64,000 nt of DNA from Lepeophtheirus salmonis (taxonomy: Eukaryota > Arthropoda > Copepoda > Siphonostomatoida > Caligidae). The notes below the pieces were generated by a model that made no database searches, was not told the DNA's origin, and worked only from the letters and a program-made list of their open reading frames with translations. The stretch covers positions 16,182,001-16,246,000 of the forward strand of contig NC_052138.2 in assembly GCF_016086655.4 (NCBI RefSeq), read 5' to 3'. Position numbers and translations under genes: made by a program. Below, one piece after another: positions 11,513-21,500 of the stretch. Within the stretch, counting starts at the first letter, position 1; each line of letters starts with the position of its first letter.

Positions 11513-12428
11513 ACTTGACTTGTCTGTCCTGAATCTTAATTGATAGATTCACAATACCTTCACATTTTGATATGTTATTTCCAGCAGCTACTATTCGTAC
11601 TTTCTTTTGTTGATCGATATTCAAACCGATTTCCCTCATCATGTTCAACGGGATCAGTGACTCGGTTGCTCCTGTATCAGGAATAGCATCAACTTATATA
11701 AATTTACCAGTCTCATTCTCTTATGGACCGATACTAACTTTGATAGTAGGTGTAGTTTTTCTAAATCTTTCTCTTGTTTCATGAATATAGGCTACTTCCA
11801 CTACTTCCACACGTTGATTTTTTACAGAAATATTTATATTGCTCTTCATTTTACGACATTGAGATTTGAAATGTCCTATATTGTCACAAAAATGACACTT
11901 CTTTCATTAGCTGGACATTACTTGTTTGCATGACTTCGACCACACCTTTTTCAAGACCCTGACTCCTTTTGGGATATCCTTTGCCTGTGTTTGTAAGATT
12001 TTAGGTTTACAATCTAAGAGATCTTGCTTTATTCCTGCGGCCTCCCAAGAAAGACATTTCTCTCTTATGTCCTTCAATGTTGGATTAGACATTTTTAACA
12101 CTTCCTTCTGGAGGTTTCTATCCATGAGTCCCACGACTAAACGTACGACAAGTTGGTCTTCAGTAGAAAATTTATCGAGTCCGGCTTCGGTCCATAACGC
12201 TTTAGTTTTATTAGAAAATGTAGTAAAGTCTGCTCCTGATCTTTGCACGTATTTATAGAAGTCGACCCTTCTGTTTAACAACGAGTATTTCTCTTTGTAG
12301 TGTTTATCTAACGTATCTATACATATCTCGATACTTTTGGAGTCATCCATTTCTAAAGAATTGTTCGAGATTGCCACTTCTGATCTCATCCAAACATGAC
12401 ATGCATCCAAATATCATCTCTGCTCGTC
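11454..12428 (-). pseudogene. LTR-retrotransposon gag (C-terminal part), zinc knuckle and aspartic protease remnant
   Basis: Minus-strand retroelement remnant. The 12410-11907 frame is gag-like (helical, with TLDKHYKEKY and a QLVVRLVVGL segment). After a stop and frame change, a CCHC zinc knuckle (about 11900-11855; C-x2-C-x4-H-x4-C) follows, then an aspartic protease start with the catalytic DTGAT motif (about 11680). The protease frame ends at 11454 inside the LTR copy. Stops and frame changes show that the element is dead. The order gag-knuckle-protease fits Gypsy or BEL-type elements; RT is missing, so no family can be fixed. Confidence 0.75.
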
Positions 12429-12524
12429 TACCCAGCCAACACATAACGTAATATTAACTTTAGAATAGGTTTAAATAATGGTTGGTTAAAACACTACAAG
12501 AAAATAACCTTATATTTACGTTAA

Positions 12525-12574
12525 CTCATGGTTATAAATATAACGAAGAGATTTGTTATATTTATAACCATGAG
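12525..12574. repeat. Perfect 20-bp inverted repeat, 10-nt loop
   Basis: Arms 12525-12544 and 12555-12574 are exact reverse complements (CTCATGGTTATAAATATAAC and its complement). It sits about 95 bp inside the left end of the TIR element, where subterminal transposase-binding or structural motifs are often found. Confidence 0.9.
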
Positions 12575-13700
12575 ACAACTTAATAATAACTTAGACCGAG
12601 CATACTTAAGTTATTATGACGTTGTATCACGGTCATGAAAATAACGAAAAAGCTAATTTATTATAACTTTTTATCAAGATTATTAAAGTATCGAACCCAA
12701 AATCGATGATATGATATAACGAACTATTACACAAATATATACTGCTCAATTTGCTAAAAAAATACAGTATCTTACTTATGTTTTTGTGCTGAATCCAAAT
12801 TTGGCATCAATTTTCGATTTGAGCCGTTAATTCGGAAAATCGTAAGTATATAAATTTAGAAATTTGTCCTATTTTTATATGATAAGATATTATTATCTGC
12901 TTAGGTGAGAGATAGATGAGAAATTATTAAAATTACTTTTTTCTACACTAATTCAGGAAAAATGCTATCAATTTTTAATCATTCTGTTGAAAGAAATCAA
13001 GAATATTCCAAAAAAAGGACGAAAAATGTCGAAAATGAAATTCTTTATGAAATGCTCGTAATGTAGGATTCATTCGTCTTTGATAATTATAAAAGTTAAT
13101 TCTTTAGCAGATTTTAATAATAGTAAATAATATTTAATTATAATAATTATCAAAATAAACTTCAATAATTGTAATCGATTTAATAAACTTTTACACCCAC
13201 CCCGGGTAGTAAGTTTATAAATATAAATATATATGTTTGTGTGTGTGCAGGATAGCTTAAATGCTTTTTCCAGGGCACCATACTGTTGCCAAAATATATA
13301 TTTTCTTTGATTAAAACGCACAAACAAATAGACGAATCAACGTATTTGGTACACATTATTTGTCGTTTCATAAAAATTAGAGATATCTGGAAATGAATGT
13401 AAAATGGAACACGCTTTTTTTCAAGAAGATATTACCTAGGGCTGTTCAACTTGCTTTTTTTATAAATTCCCTATTTCTTTCAGTATTTGGCTCGTTATTG
13501 TTTGAATGGTTAGTGTCGCTGTTATTCAAAAAATATTTTTTTTTCTACAACTATATGTATAAGAATTATAAGCTAAATTATTATTTTAAGTTAGTTTTTT
13601 TACGAATTTTCCAGCAATGAGTTAGGAGCGGTTAGCCAGACAAGCCGACAACAAGAAGTGGAAAAGGGGTCGTCAAGAGATGGAATCTGTGTGAAATGGG

Positions 13701-14060
13701 TTGAGAGAAGAAATGTTACAAGAAAACAATGTACCCAACGTTGAACAGCTTGAACCGACACAACAAGAGCCTATCAAAATTTGGGACTCTAACCATGAGG
13801 ATTCTTTTTTGTTATTGTCAGATACTGAGCCTGAGAATAGGTTGGCAATTGGCATACCATTAAGTAAAATAATAATATCTGGACAGACGTCCAGATATTA
13901 TTGAAGATATTAATTATAAATACTATAGAGTTCTCTAATGACTCTACCGTTGAGGATAGTTCAGTGCAAAACTCACTCAAGAACTTTTTACAACACTGGG
14001 CTATGAAACACCATATTAAACACACGGCACTCGAAAATCTTCTTGCTATTTCTTATTTAT
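13701..14060 (+). pseudogene. Coding remnant of the TIR transposon
   Basis: Two frames look protein-like: 13701-13904 (acidic, with PTQQEPIKIWDS) and, one frame over, about 13918-14060 ending in FLQHWAMKHHIKHTALENL and a stop. From memory the latter resembles a short helical motif near the N-terminus of transposon-associated proteins in arthropods and cnidarians; I cannot name the family. No catalytic domain is visible, so the element is non-autonomous. Confidence 0.45.
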
Positions 14061-14509
14061 AATATATATATATATGTTATTCTTATAAATTTTTATATGC
14101 ATGAATACATAAGTAATTATTTCAGTCTTGGTGTTATATGTACTTCTATATGATGTTAATATTATTAATTTAATAAAATATAATGTGGTACGTAATATTC
14201 TGTGCAATAGAAAGCGTTTTCATTACAATAGGGTTATTAAGGAGTTGAGCACAACCAATAAAACAACTAAGTGATAACGTTAGATCAACGTTATTTGAAA
14301 AATATTTTTAACAAACAAACAACTATAAGATAACGTTCGATCAACGTTATTTGAAGTTGTTTTTAAGCATTATATTACGTTAATACAACTCTTAGACGAC
14401 TTTCCTGCACAACCATGTATTAACCATGGAGCAACCAAAATTAACGTTTACACGACGTTCAGACAACTTCAGGCTTACTTTAATACAGCGTTAAATTGTT
14501 GCTTGGGTA

Positions 14510-14983
14510 AAGGTAATATGTGCATGCTGTTGGCTGAGTAATACCGGCGGAATGTTTTTTGCCATGCCTTGAAATTAATTAAAGTAGTATTGTATTCTAA
14601 AGGGGTGGGCTTTAAAGATGCATCCACTCGACTTTTTCTTCCGGACTCCAGGGTGCTATTGGCGGAACTTTGGATAGTGATCCTTGCTGCATTCTCGAAC
14701 TCGTATCTGAGCTCCATAAATCTTCTCCGCTGACTCCTGATACTAAAGTTCTTCGACTTGAGCGTATTCCCCCATGACCTCTCTGTGTTCGTTGACTTTT
14801 TTTTTTCATATGGACTACCTCTTGTTCCACCACAGCTATTTTAGAAGAGGCTTTGATGTCCTCCATTGTCATCGCCTCCAGTTCATGAGGAAGACTTCTT
14901 AAGTCCTCAATAGCTTTCTTTCCAAGGAATCTGGTCTCTTCTAGCTTCCTGAGCAATTTGGTGGCGTTCTGCTTCTTTCCCAT
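14510..14983 (-). pseudogene. LTR-retrotransposon gag, N-terminal part
   Basis: Starts MGKKQNATKLLRKLEET (14983) and runs as a charged coil rich in Glu/Lys, then continues after a frameshift near 14700 in the 14717 frame (FKAWQKTFRRYYSAN) up to the right end of the inserted TIR transposon. Position, strand and the register with 12428-11907 show that it is the front of the same gag. The frameshift and insertion make it non-functional. Confidence 0.65.
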
Positions 14984-15079
14984 CTTGACTATTTTTACTA
15001 TATCGTCGATACGTACAGCTCGACACTAATCTCAAACGTTAGTTAGGAGTAGATTCTGTTTAAACTATCAACTGTGCTA

Positions 15080-15142
15080 TATTCTATACTGTTAAATAAA
15101 TAAGACTGGGACAACATGCGACTAAGACTCTCGAAGTACCAC
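15080..15142 (-). repeat. LTR fragment, proximal copy
   Basis: Partner of 11450-11512 (58/63 identical) and located just upstream of the gag start on the minus strand, as expected of the 3' end of a 5' LTR. I did not recognise a primer-binding site next to it. Confidence 0.5.
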
Positions 15143-15159
15143 TGATTTTATTAAAATAA

Positions 15160-15620
15160 ATATCTAACTAAACTGTGCACCTTGTAGTAGAACATTTTAT
15201 AAATGGTTTCAAAATTTCGGAGTGGCTATGTGGGCACAAGTGACTCTGAACGTTCTGGACGCCCTGTTGAGTTTACTTCTACAGAAATCATCGATAAATT
15301 CCATCATATGTTGAGGAATGACAAAAGAGTGAAGGTACGTAAGATTGCTAGTACTTTGGGCATCTCGAGTTGGAAGCCTATTTCTATTAATTTTGCGACC
15401 ACAACTACTGAAGTGGGAGCTGATGCATTGTCGTAATGGGAAATTACTTTTTTGTGGGCCAATCGTGGGCTTTTTTGCAGCTCGGCTTTCAAACGGTCCA
15501 ATAACGATGAATAATATGCAACTTTTACCCTTTTCCAGATAATCAATGAGGATAATTCCTTGCGAATCCAACAGACAGTCGCTATAATCTTTCCGGCCGA
15601 TTCCTCGATTCAAACGAATG
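15160..15620. pseudogene. Rearranged mariner transposase: 5' part (+) fused to inverted 3' part (-)
   Basis: From about 15170 to 15363 the plus strand encodes a mariner N-terminal region (KFRSG...ERSGRP, then DKRVKVRKIASTLGIS). From 15364 the coding sense flips: the minus strand from about 15590 to 15364 encodes the mariner catalytic region (DSQGIILIDYLEKGK, YYSSLLDRLKAEL, HKKVISHYDNA). The two halves meet head-on at about 15363 with the central part missing. Frameshifts are present, so it is a relic. Confidence 0.8.
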
Positions 15621-16199
15621 CCAAACAGAAAGAAATAGACGGATCTAGGTGAAAGTTGGTGAGTGTTCTTCCAAAAGATGCTACTAACTAAACATTACCT
15701 CGATACTCACCAATAGTGCCATCTCTAGGACTTTACACAGATTTTTCAAACAATTCTCGTATTTTTACCCATAAGTTCCCATCGAATTTCAAAGAGATAT
15801 AAATAAATAAAGTCTCAAAAAAGTTAGGATCAATTATACTTATTCTTTAAATAATCAAGAAACCTCTAATGTCGAATTCTCACTGAATGAATGGTACTTG
15901 ATTTTTTTTTCAAAAATATTGAAATAAAAATGATGAAAGCTGGCTTATTTTCAGTCCTATGGAATAAATTTATCCTCATAACAAAGCAGATCAATAATGA
16001 AGCAATTATAATTTAAAAATTAATTTGTTTTTATCTAAAAATTAAAATTCATGCATTGTAGGGTTAAAATATATAATAGACGTAGGTTGTCTCTCATAAC
16101 TATCAAGAAAGTTATATATAGTATTTATAGATATATTTGTAAGCAACTTCTATGAAGAAATTTGGAAAACAGATATCCACATATAAAATTAAAAGTTAG
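15621..16199. other. Intergenic segment without recognised features
   Basis: AT-rich, no open frame of note and no clear repeat structure beyond short homopolymers. Confidence 0.5.
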
Positions 16200-16650
16200 A
16201 TGTATATATAAATTCGGAAAGGAATCAATCTTTATTCGGCCCTCCCATTACTCAGCAAATGGATTCGTAAGAATAAATATACTGGCCAAAGTAAAAATAT
16301 AAATTTGCTAATAGTTCTGTAATTATGCATTAAAAAAAATGATGAGAAAGATTGTACTAACTGATCAAAGAAAAATATGAAAATGAATTGGTGCACTTTA
16401 AATATTTATTAGTACATATATGAATGATAAGTCTATATTATTTAATAAAATCTTTTCTAGAAATGTTGCTTACACAGTTTTTTTCTGTCATTTATATTTG
16501 GTTATCCGTTACAAATCATTATCGACCTTATTCTGGATCTCAATTCTAGAAATACCTGCAAGATATCCAAGTTTAAAAAAAAAAAATACAAATATATGCT
16601 TTTTTTAGAGCGCTTAGCTATGTTTGTTATAAAAGTTAATGTAGTTTTTA
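16200..16650. repeat. Dispersed repeat family X, copy 2
   Basis: Collinear with 9376-9890: AAATTCGGAAAGGAATCAAT, AAATATTTATTAGTACATATATG, a CGACCTTATTCTGGATCTCA block and AGCTATGTTTGTTAT in the same order. Same orientation as copy 1. Confidence 0.6.
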
Positions 16651-17791
16651 TTTCGGTATACACTAGCAAGAAATAGCCTTGTTAGTGTATCCCGTGATTC
16701 TATGATAAAATGAGTTGTTATCTTTATTATATCACACAACTTTTCCTCTGAAAAGAAATAGAAAAAAGGCCCAAAACCAGTTGGTAGTCGGCCAATTCTT
16801 CCCAATTACGAAATTATTATTTTATTATTGTTGGAAATTGTAAAGAACATTACTAGAAATAATTCAAATTCAACAGATCAACATTCAGAACACAAATTAG
16901 CGGAAAAGAAACAGAAACATCGACAGTTGACAACAAAAGGCTGTTTAATTGTTTTGTGCCAATGAGGTAACACTGAAAAAAGCTCAAAATATGTTGTTAA
17001 TTAGTTCATTCTTCTTATCAGCTGGTCTATTTTTTATGTAATTGTTAGTGTAGGATTTTTAAAAGTTCAACAAGAATTAATACATGCTCAAACCAATCAA
17101 CGTTCAGAATCATGATAATAAAGAGGTGATATTTTTAGTAGACAAATCTACAGCTGACAACGAAGTCCAGACTTGTAAATTTTTATGTTAGTGGGATAAT
17201 GGATATTCAGAATTAGGGCCTAAGTTGAATTTGTCGTCATTTAAAGCAATATTATGAAATCCAAAAAGTATAACATAGAATTTTGGTTTTGATATAAATA
17301 TATATCAATTAAGACTTTAGTTCATAATTCATGTCATTGAGGGTATTTTTGATAAAATTATTAATTCAATTTATATGATAATTAATTAAATTCTCTAAAT
17401 GATAATTAGCAGTTGACAAAAAGAAAAATACAAAACGTGTTTTTTTTTTGTTTTGTTTTTTAAATTTGTCCTTAGCCTTTTGACAGTGGAGGTTGAAAGT
17501 GGATAAAAAAGCTAGTCGTGGGGCTGAAGCAATGATAAAATAAAATAATATAACAGATTGATTATAGTTTATTTGATAATATACTCTAAATATGTCATTT
17601 GGTATGATTTGTCTTCGTTATCTTTTGGTATAAAACATGTACATAAATGGTAAAGGTATGCAAAGTCAGGAGATGAAATTCCAAACAAAAGTAGGGAAAG
17701 GGAAATTGTGATTATGTTCACATTTAGTATTAAGAGCATAATGAGCATAATAATGATTCGTTAGAATAATAATAACAATGAATGAATGAAT
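16651..17791. other. Intergenic DNA downstream of the membrane-protein gene
   Basis: AT-rich and non-coding. On the minus strand the first canonical AATAAA after the 17792 stop is near 17566-17571, a possible distal poly(A) site. Short ATG/AAT simple repeats occur at 17765-17790. Confidence 0.45.
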
Positions 17792-18271
17792 TCAAAAACG
17801 TTTATAGACATTCGTATTTCGATTGGGCTTTTTGTTCTTTTTTGAAGTAAAGAATCTAAGGGACCTGCTCGTGGTGGTGGTGCTGCTGTTGCTATTGTTC
17901 TTGTTTCCACTGTTACTTGGACTATTCAATGGGGAGATGAGGGTATTATTATTGTTGCTATCATCAGAGTAAAAGGAGTACTGATCATCCAATGATTCGT
18001 TTATGTTATTCTGTGCTTCTTTTGTTGTCATGGGAAAAAGACGTCGTTCACAAAAGTAGCAGTAGAATGTAGTTAAAATAATCAGAGCCATCCATACGAT
18101 CATAATCACTCCAAGCTTTCCTGCAGTGGAGAGTTCGTTACGAACTACACAACCATCTGGATAGGCGGGGCGAAAGTCTGTAGATGCCATGATCCATTCA
18201 GTAACATTATTAATCTCTTCAGAGTTATCCACTCGCAGAACCAGGTCGGAACAGTATATAATCTTTCCCAT
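17792..18271 (-). CDS. Small single-pass membrane protein of unknown function
   Basis: Uninterrupted 159-codon frame ending TAG/TAA-type at 17792. It begins at the ATG at 18271; an in-frame TGA lies two codons upstream, which supports this start or at least a 5' limit within the exon. Residues 1-52 contain two Cys and an NVT glycosylation sequon; residues about 53-74 (LGVIMIVWMALIILTTFYCY) form one membrane segment. The remainder is a cytoplasm-like tail rich in Asn, Ser and Thr ending in a basic Lys/Arg stretch. There is no obvious cleavable signal peptide, so the first 52 residues would be exposed as in a type III-like single-pass protein. I do not recognise the family. The low-complexity tail and the membrane segment argue for a real gene; it could also be the last exon of a longer one. 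It lies on the same strand as, and about 250 bp downstream of, Xdh. Confidence 0.6.
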   Translation of the reverse strand: MGKIIYCSDLVLRVDNSEEINNVTEWIMASTDFRPAYPDGCVVRNELSTAGKLGVIMIVWMALIILTTFYCYFCERRLFPMTTKEAQNNINESLDDQYSFYSDDSNNNNTLISPLNSPSNSGNKNNSNSSTTTTSRSLRFFTSKKNKKPNRNTNVYKRF

Positions 18272-18360
18272 TTCTCAAGTATGCTGTTTGTACCCCCTCC
18301 CCCTCAGACACATACAAAAACAACTCCTTGATCACATCAATAAATAGGAAGAAGGTACTA

Positions 18361-18413
18361 AAGAGAGGGAGAGAGAGAGAAGAAAAGATAGCTAGAGAGA
18401 AAGAGAGAGCATA
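18361..18413. repeat. GA-rich tract upstream of the membrane-protein gene
   Basis: Purine run of GAGA-type repeats (AGAGAGGGAGAGAGAGAGAA and similar). It lies 90-140 bp upstream of the minus-strand start at 18271. GAGA tracts can act as promoter elements in arthropods, but here it may be only a microsatellite. Confidence 0.5.
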
Positions 18414-18517
18414 CAATTTACTTTCTCAAAGAAAGGTTGTGTGTATTTATGACATAAAATAAAGAAATATTGAAAGCAAATGAATATATATGAATACAAT
18501 AGTTTTTGTATTATATT

Positions 18518-21500
18518 TTACACTTGAATACTCCATGGCTTATTCCCTGATGATGATAGGGATAGAGGAGGTATTTTAGAAATGATCCAGTCGTTGGAGG
18601 CTAGTCTAATTCTTTCTGAGGTTGCAGGGATTTCCAAATTGAATATAATATCCTCATTGTTCTCTTTTCTTGCATATTTTAAAGCATCTTTGATTGCAAA
18701 ATATACAGACGCAGCTTTGAAATGAAAATAAAAAAACATGGAAAATATATGTAAGTTCTAACTTTTTATACAACAGGAATTACCCAAAAATAAAGGGGGC
18801 TCTCCCACAGCTTTCGAAGAATATACAGCCCTTGAATTTTTGGATCCTCTTAGTAAAGAAACATTAAACTCTTTTGGAATATCTTTAAATCCAGGGATCT
18901 TATAATTGCTAGGGCCTATTAATAGATGCGTTTTGTTTTTAGTTCTATAAAAAGATACAAAGTTATCCCCCCTCCCCTTGTTTACCTTTGGTAATTAATT
19001 CCCCATCTGGTGTATGAAGGAGTTGTTCCATTGTAAATAGTCCATAGCCTTGCACAAAAGCTCCTTCAACTTGTCCAATATCAATGGCGGGATTAAGAGA
19101 CTCGCCTAAGTCCATAACAATATCTGTTTTCAAGAGACAATGCATTCCAGTTAGCAAGTCCACTTCTACCACCGAGCAACCAACTCCATATGTGAAATAA
19201 TTAAAGGGCCTACCCTTTCCTTCTTTCCAATTCATCCCTAGATCCGGCGTAGAATAAAATCCTGTGCATGAAAGAGAAATACTGGATTCATAAGCTAGAG
19301 TTATTATTTCATTCCAGGACGCTTTTGGATAGGAGTCAACAATTGGAGCCAGGCGCTTATTAATTTCTTCACATGCAGCTTTTATGGCCATTCCATTGAG
19401 ATCTGAACCGACACTTGCTGCTGTAGCAGAGGTATTGGGCACTTTATCTGTCATAGTATTACAAATAGATATAATACTCAGTGGAACCTCTAATACTGTG
19501 CTAATTATTTGAGCAATTTTTATGTGAAGACCTTGACCCATTTCTACACCTCCATGTGAAGCCAAAATGGAACCATCCTTGTAGACATGAATGAGTGATC
19601 CAGCCTGGTTTAAATGAGGAAGTCCAAATGCGATGCCATATTTAGTGGGTATCATGGATAATCCTCTTTTACGCCATTTATTCCCTAAATTAAATTCATC
19701 AACACTCCTTCTTCTTTCAGAGAACTGGCTAAGGGCTTCACACTCTTGCCAACATCTACGAAGAGAACAATTCTCTAGCTCTTGTCCATAATAAGTTACA
19801 TCCCCCTCTTGGTACATATTTATTTCTCTGATTGATTCAGGGGACATATTTAGTGTATCTCCTACCCTTTCAATATAATTTTCAACGATCATCATGACTT
19901 GTGGTCCCCCGAATCCGCGAAATGCAGTATTTGAGGGCAAATTTGTTTTACAGCAGAATCCTTCTATACTCAAATGTTTTATTCTGTAACTATTTTCACA
20001 GTGAAGCATTGCTCTTTCCATCGCTGCAAATGATAGATCCATGGTCCATCCAGCGTTAGCATAAAGTTTAATATCAACACACTGAATGATTCCACCGTCG
20101 TTAAATCCTACTCTGTATTTACCAAGAAAGGGATGCCTATAGCTGCTCATGATCATATCCTCATCTCTTTCCAATGCAAAACGAACGGGTTTCCTATATT
20201 GAACTGCAGCCCAAGCCGCTGCAAGTGTAAATGGAATGGATCGTGTTTCTTTTCCTCCAAAACCACCTCCTAAGCGTTTGACTGACACATTAACCTGATT
20301 CATAGGAATATTCAACATCTTAGCTATACATTGTTGAGTCTCTGTAGGATTTTGAGTTGAAGAATGAGCTAATATACCTGTCTCGGTGGGAACAATTAGT
20401 CCACATTGTGTCTCTAAATAAAAATGTTCCTGAGCTCCAGTTTGAACTTTACCTTCGATGATATGATCACAACTTTCAAAAATGTTTGATGGATCTCCTG
20501 CCTGAAGCTTAGAATGAGGCAAAGGAAAGAAAGATGATGATTCAATTGCATCCTCTATGGTTAAAATAGGATCAAGTTTTTCATAGTCGACTTGTACCTT
20601 TGAAGCTCCATCTTTTGCATGCTCTCGAGTGTCTGCTAGAATTGCTCCGATGATTTGACCATAACAATTCACTTTTGTATCAGCAAAAATTAATTCGTCT
20701 TTTAAAAGAGAAACGCAAAAAAGATTTGATTCCTTTGGAATATCCTTTGATGAAATAAAACCCAAAACTCCTGGGGAATTGACTGCCTCTGAGTATTCTA
20801 TGGATTTAATCAAAGCATTTGACATTCGACTATAAACAAATACACAAAAAATCTCATTTTCTGTCTTGTTGTAATCGTCCACGTATTTAGCCTCACCAGT
20901 GGTATGTAAATCTGCAGAAATGTGCTTCTTTGGTTTTTGTATCGTACCTTGTACACTATTTTTGCCTTGAGATAAAGAAAAGTCATAGAGCTGTATGCTT
21001 TTAAATTCTTTTTCTTTGTATTGACTCGTTACTTTCCCAGATCTCTCTGTATTTATATCGAGAAAAGATTTATAAAATAGACTCAAAACTAATGATTGTC
21101 TATAACGCTCCATTCCACCTGGAGATCCCATCGGGATATTGGTTTCATCTAATAATCTGTTCATTGCTAATTCAAAGGTTGATTCGTTCCATGGTTTTCC
21201 TTGTAAAAATGAGTTTGTTTGGTTTAAAAGCTTGGTATAAGGACCAATACCTCCGAAAGCAACTTTTGCCTTCAATATGTTAGTTGTTGTGGGGCAAATT
21301 TGATACAAAAAAGCCCCATTTACTATTGCAATATCATCTTCTATTCGTTTAGAGATCTTGTACGTCTTAAAGTACTCGTTTTGCGACTCAAAAGGAATCA
21401 GAACATTGATAATAATTTCTTCATTCTTCAACATATTTTTTCTATAGCCAAGAAAGAATTTTGAATCGAGAGTTACGTCTCGTAAGCCATATGTTGCAGA

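Larger units (their letters stand above)
12431..14507. mobile_element. 2,077-bp TIR DNA transposon inserted in retroelement gag
   Basis: Ends are imperfect inverted repeats: CCCAGCCAACACATAACG on the left and, on the complementary strand, CCCAAGCAACAATTTAACG on the right, each continuing to TATTAA. TA is present on both sides (12429-12430, 14508-14509). Removing the element with one TA brings the two gag halves back into one reading frame, which independently fixes the boundaries. Subterminal AACGTTAT-type repeats occur on the right (14276-14352) and a long hairpin on the left (12525-12574). Coding remnants lie at 13701-14060. Superfamily not recognised. Confidence 0.75.
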
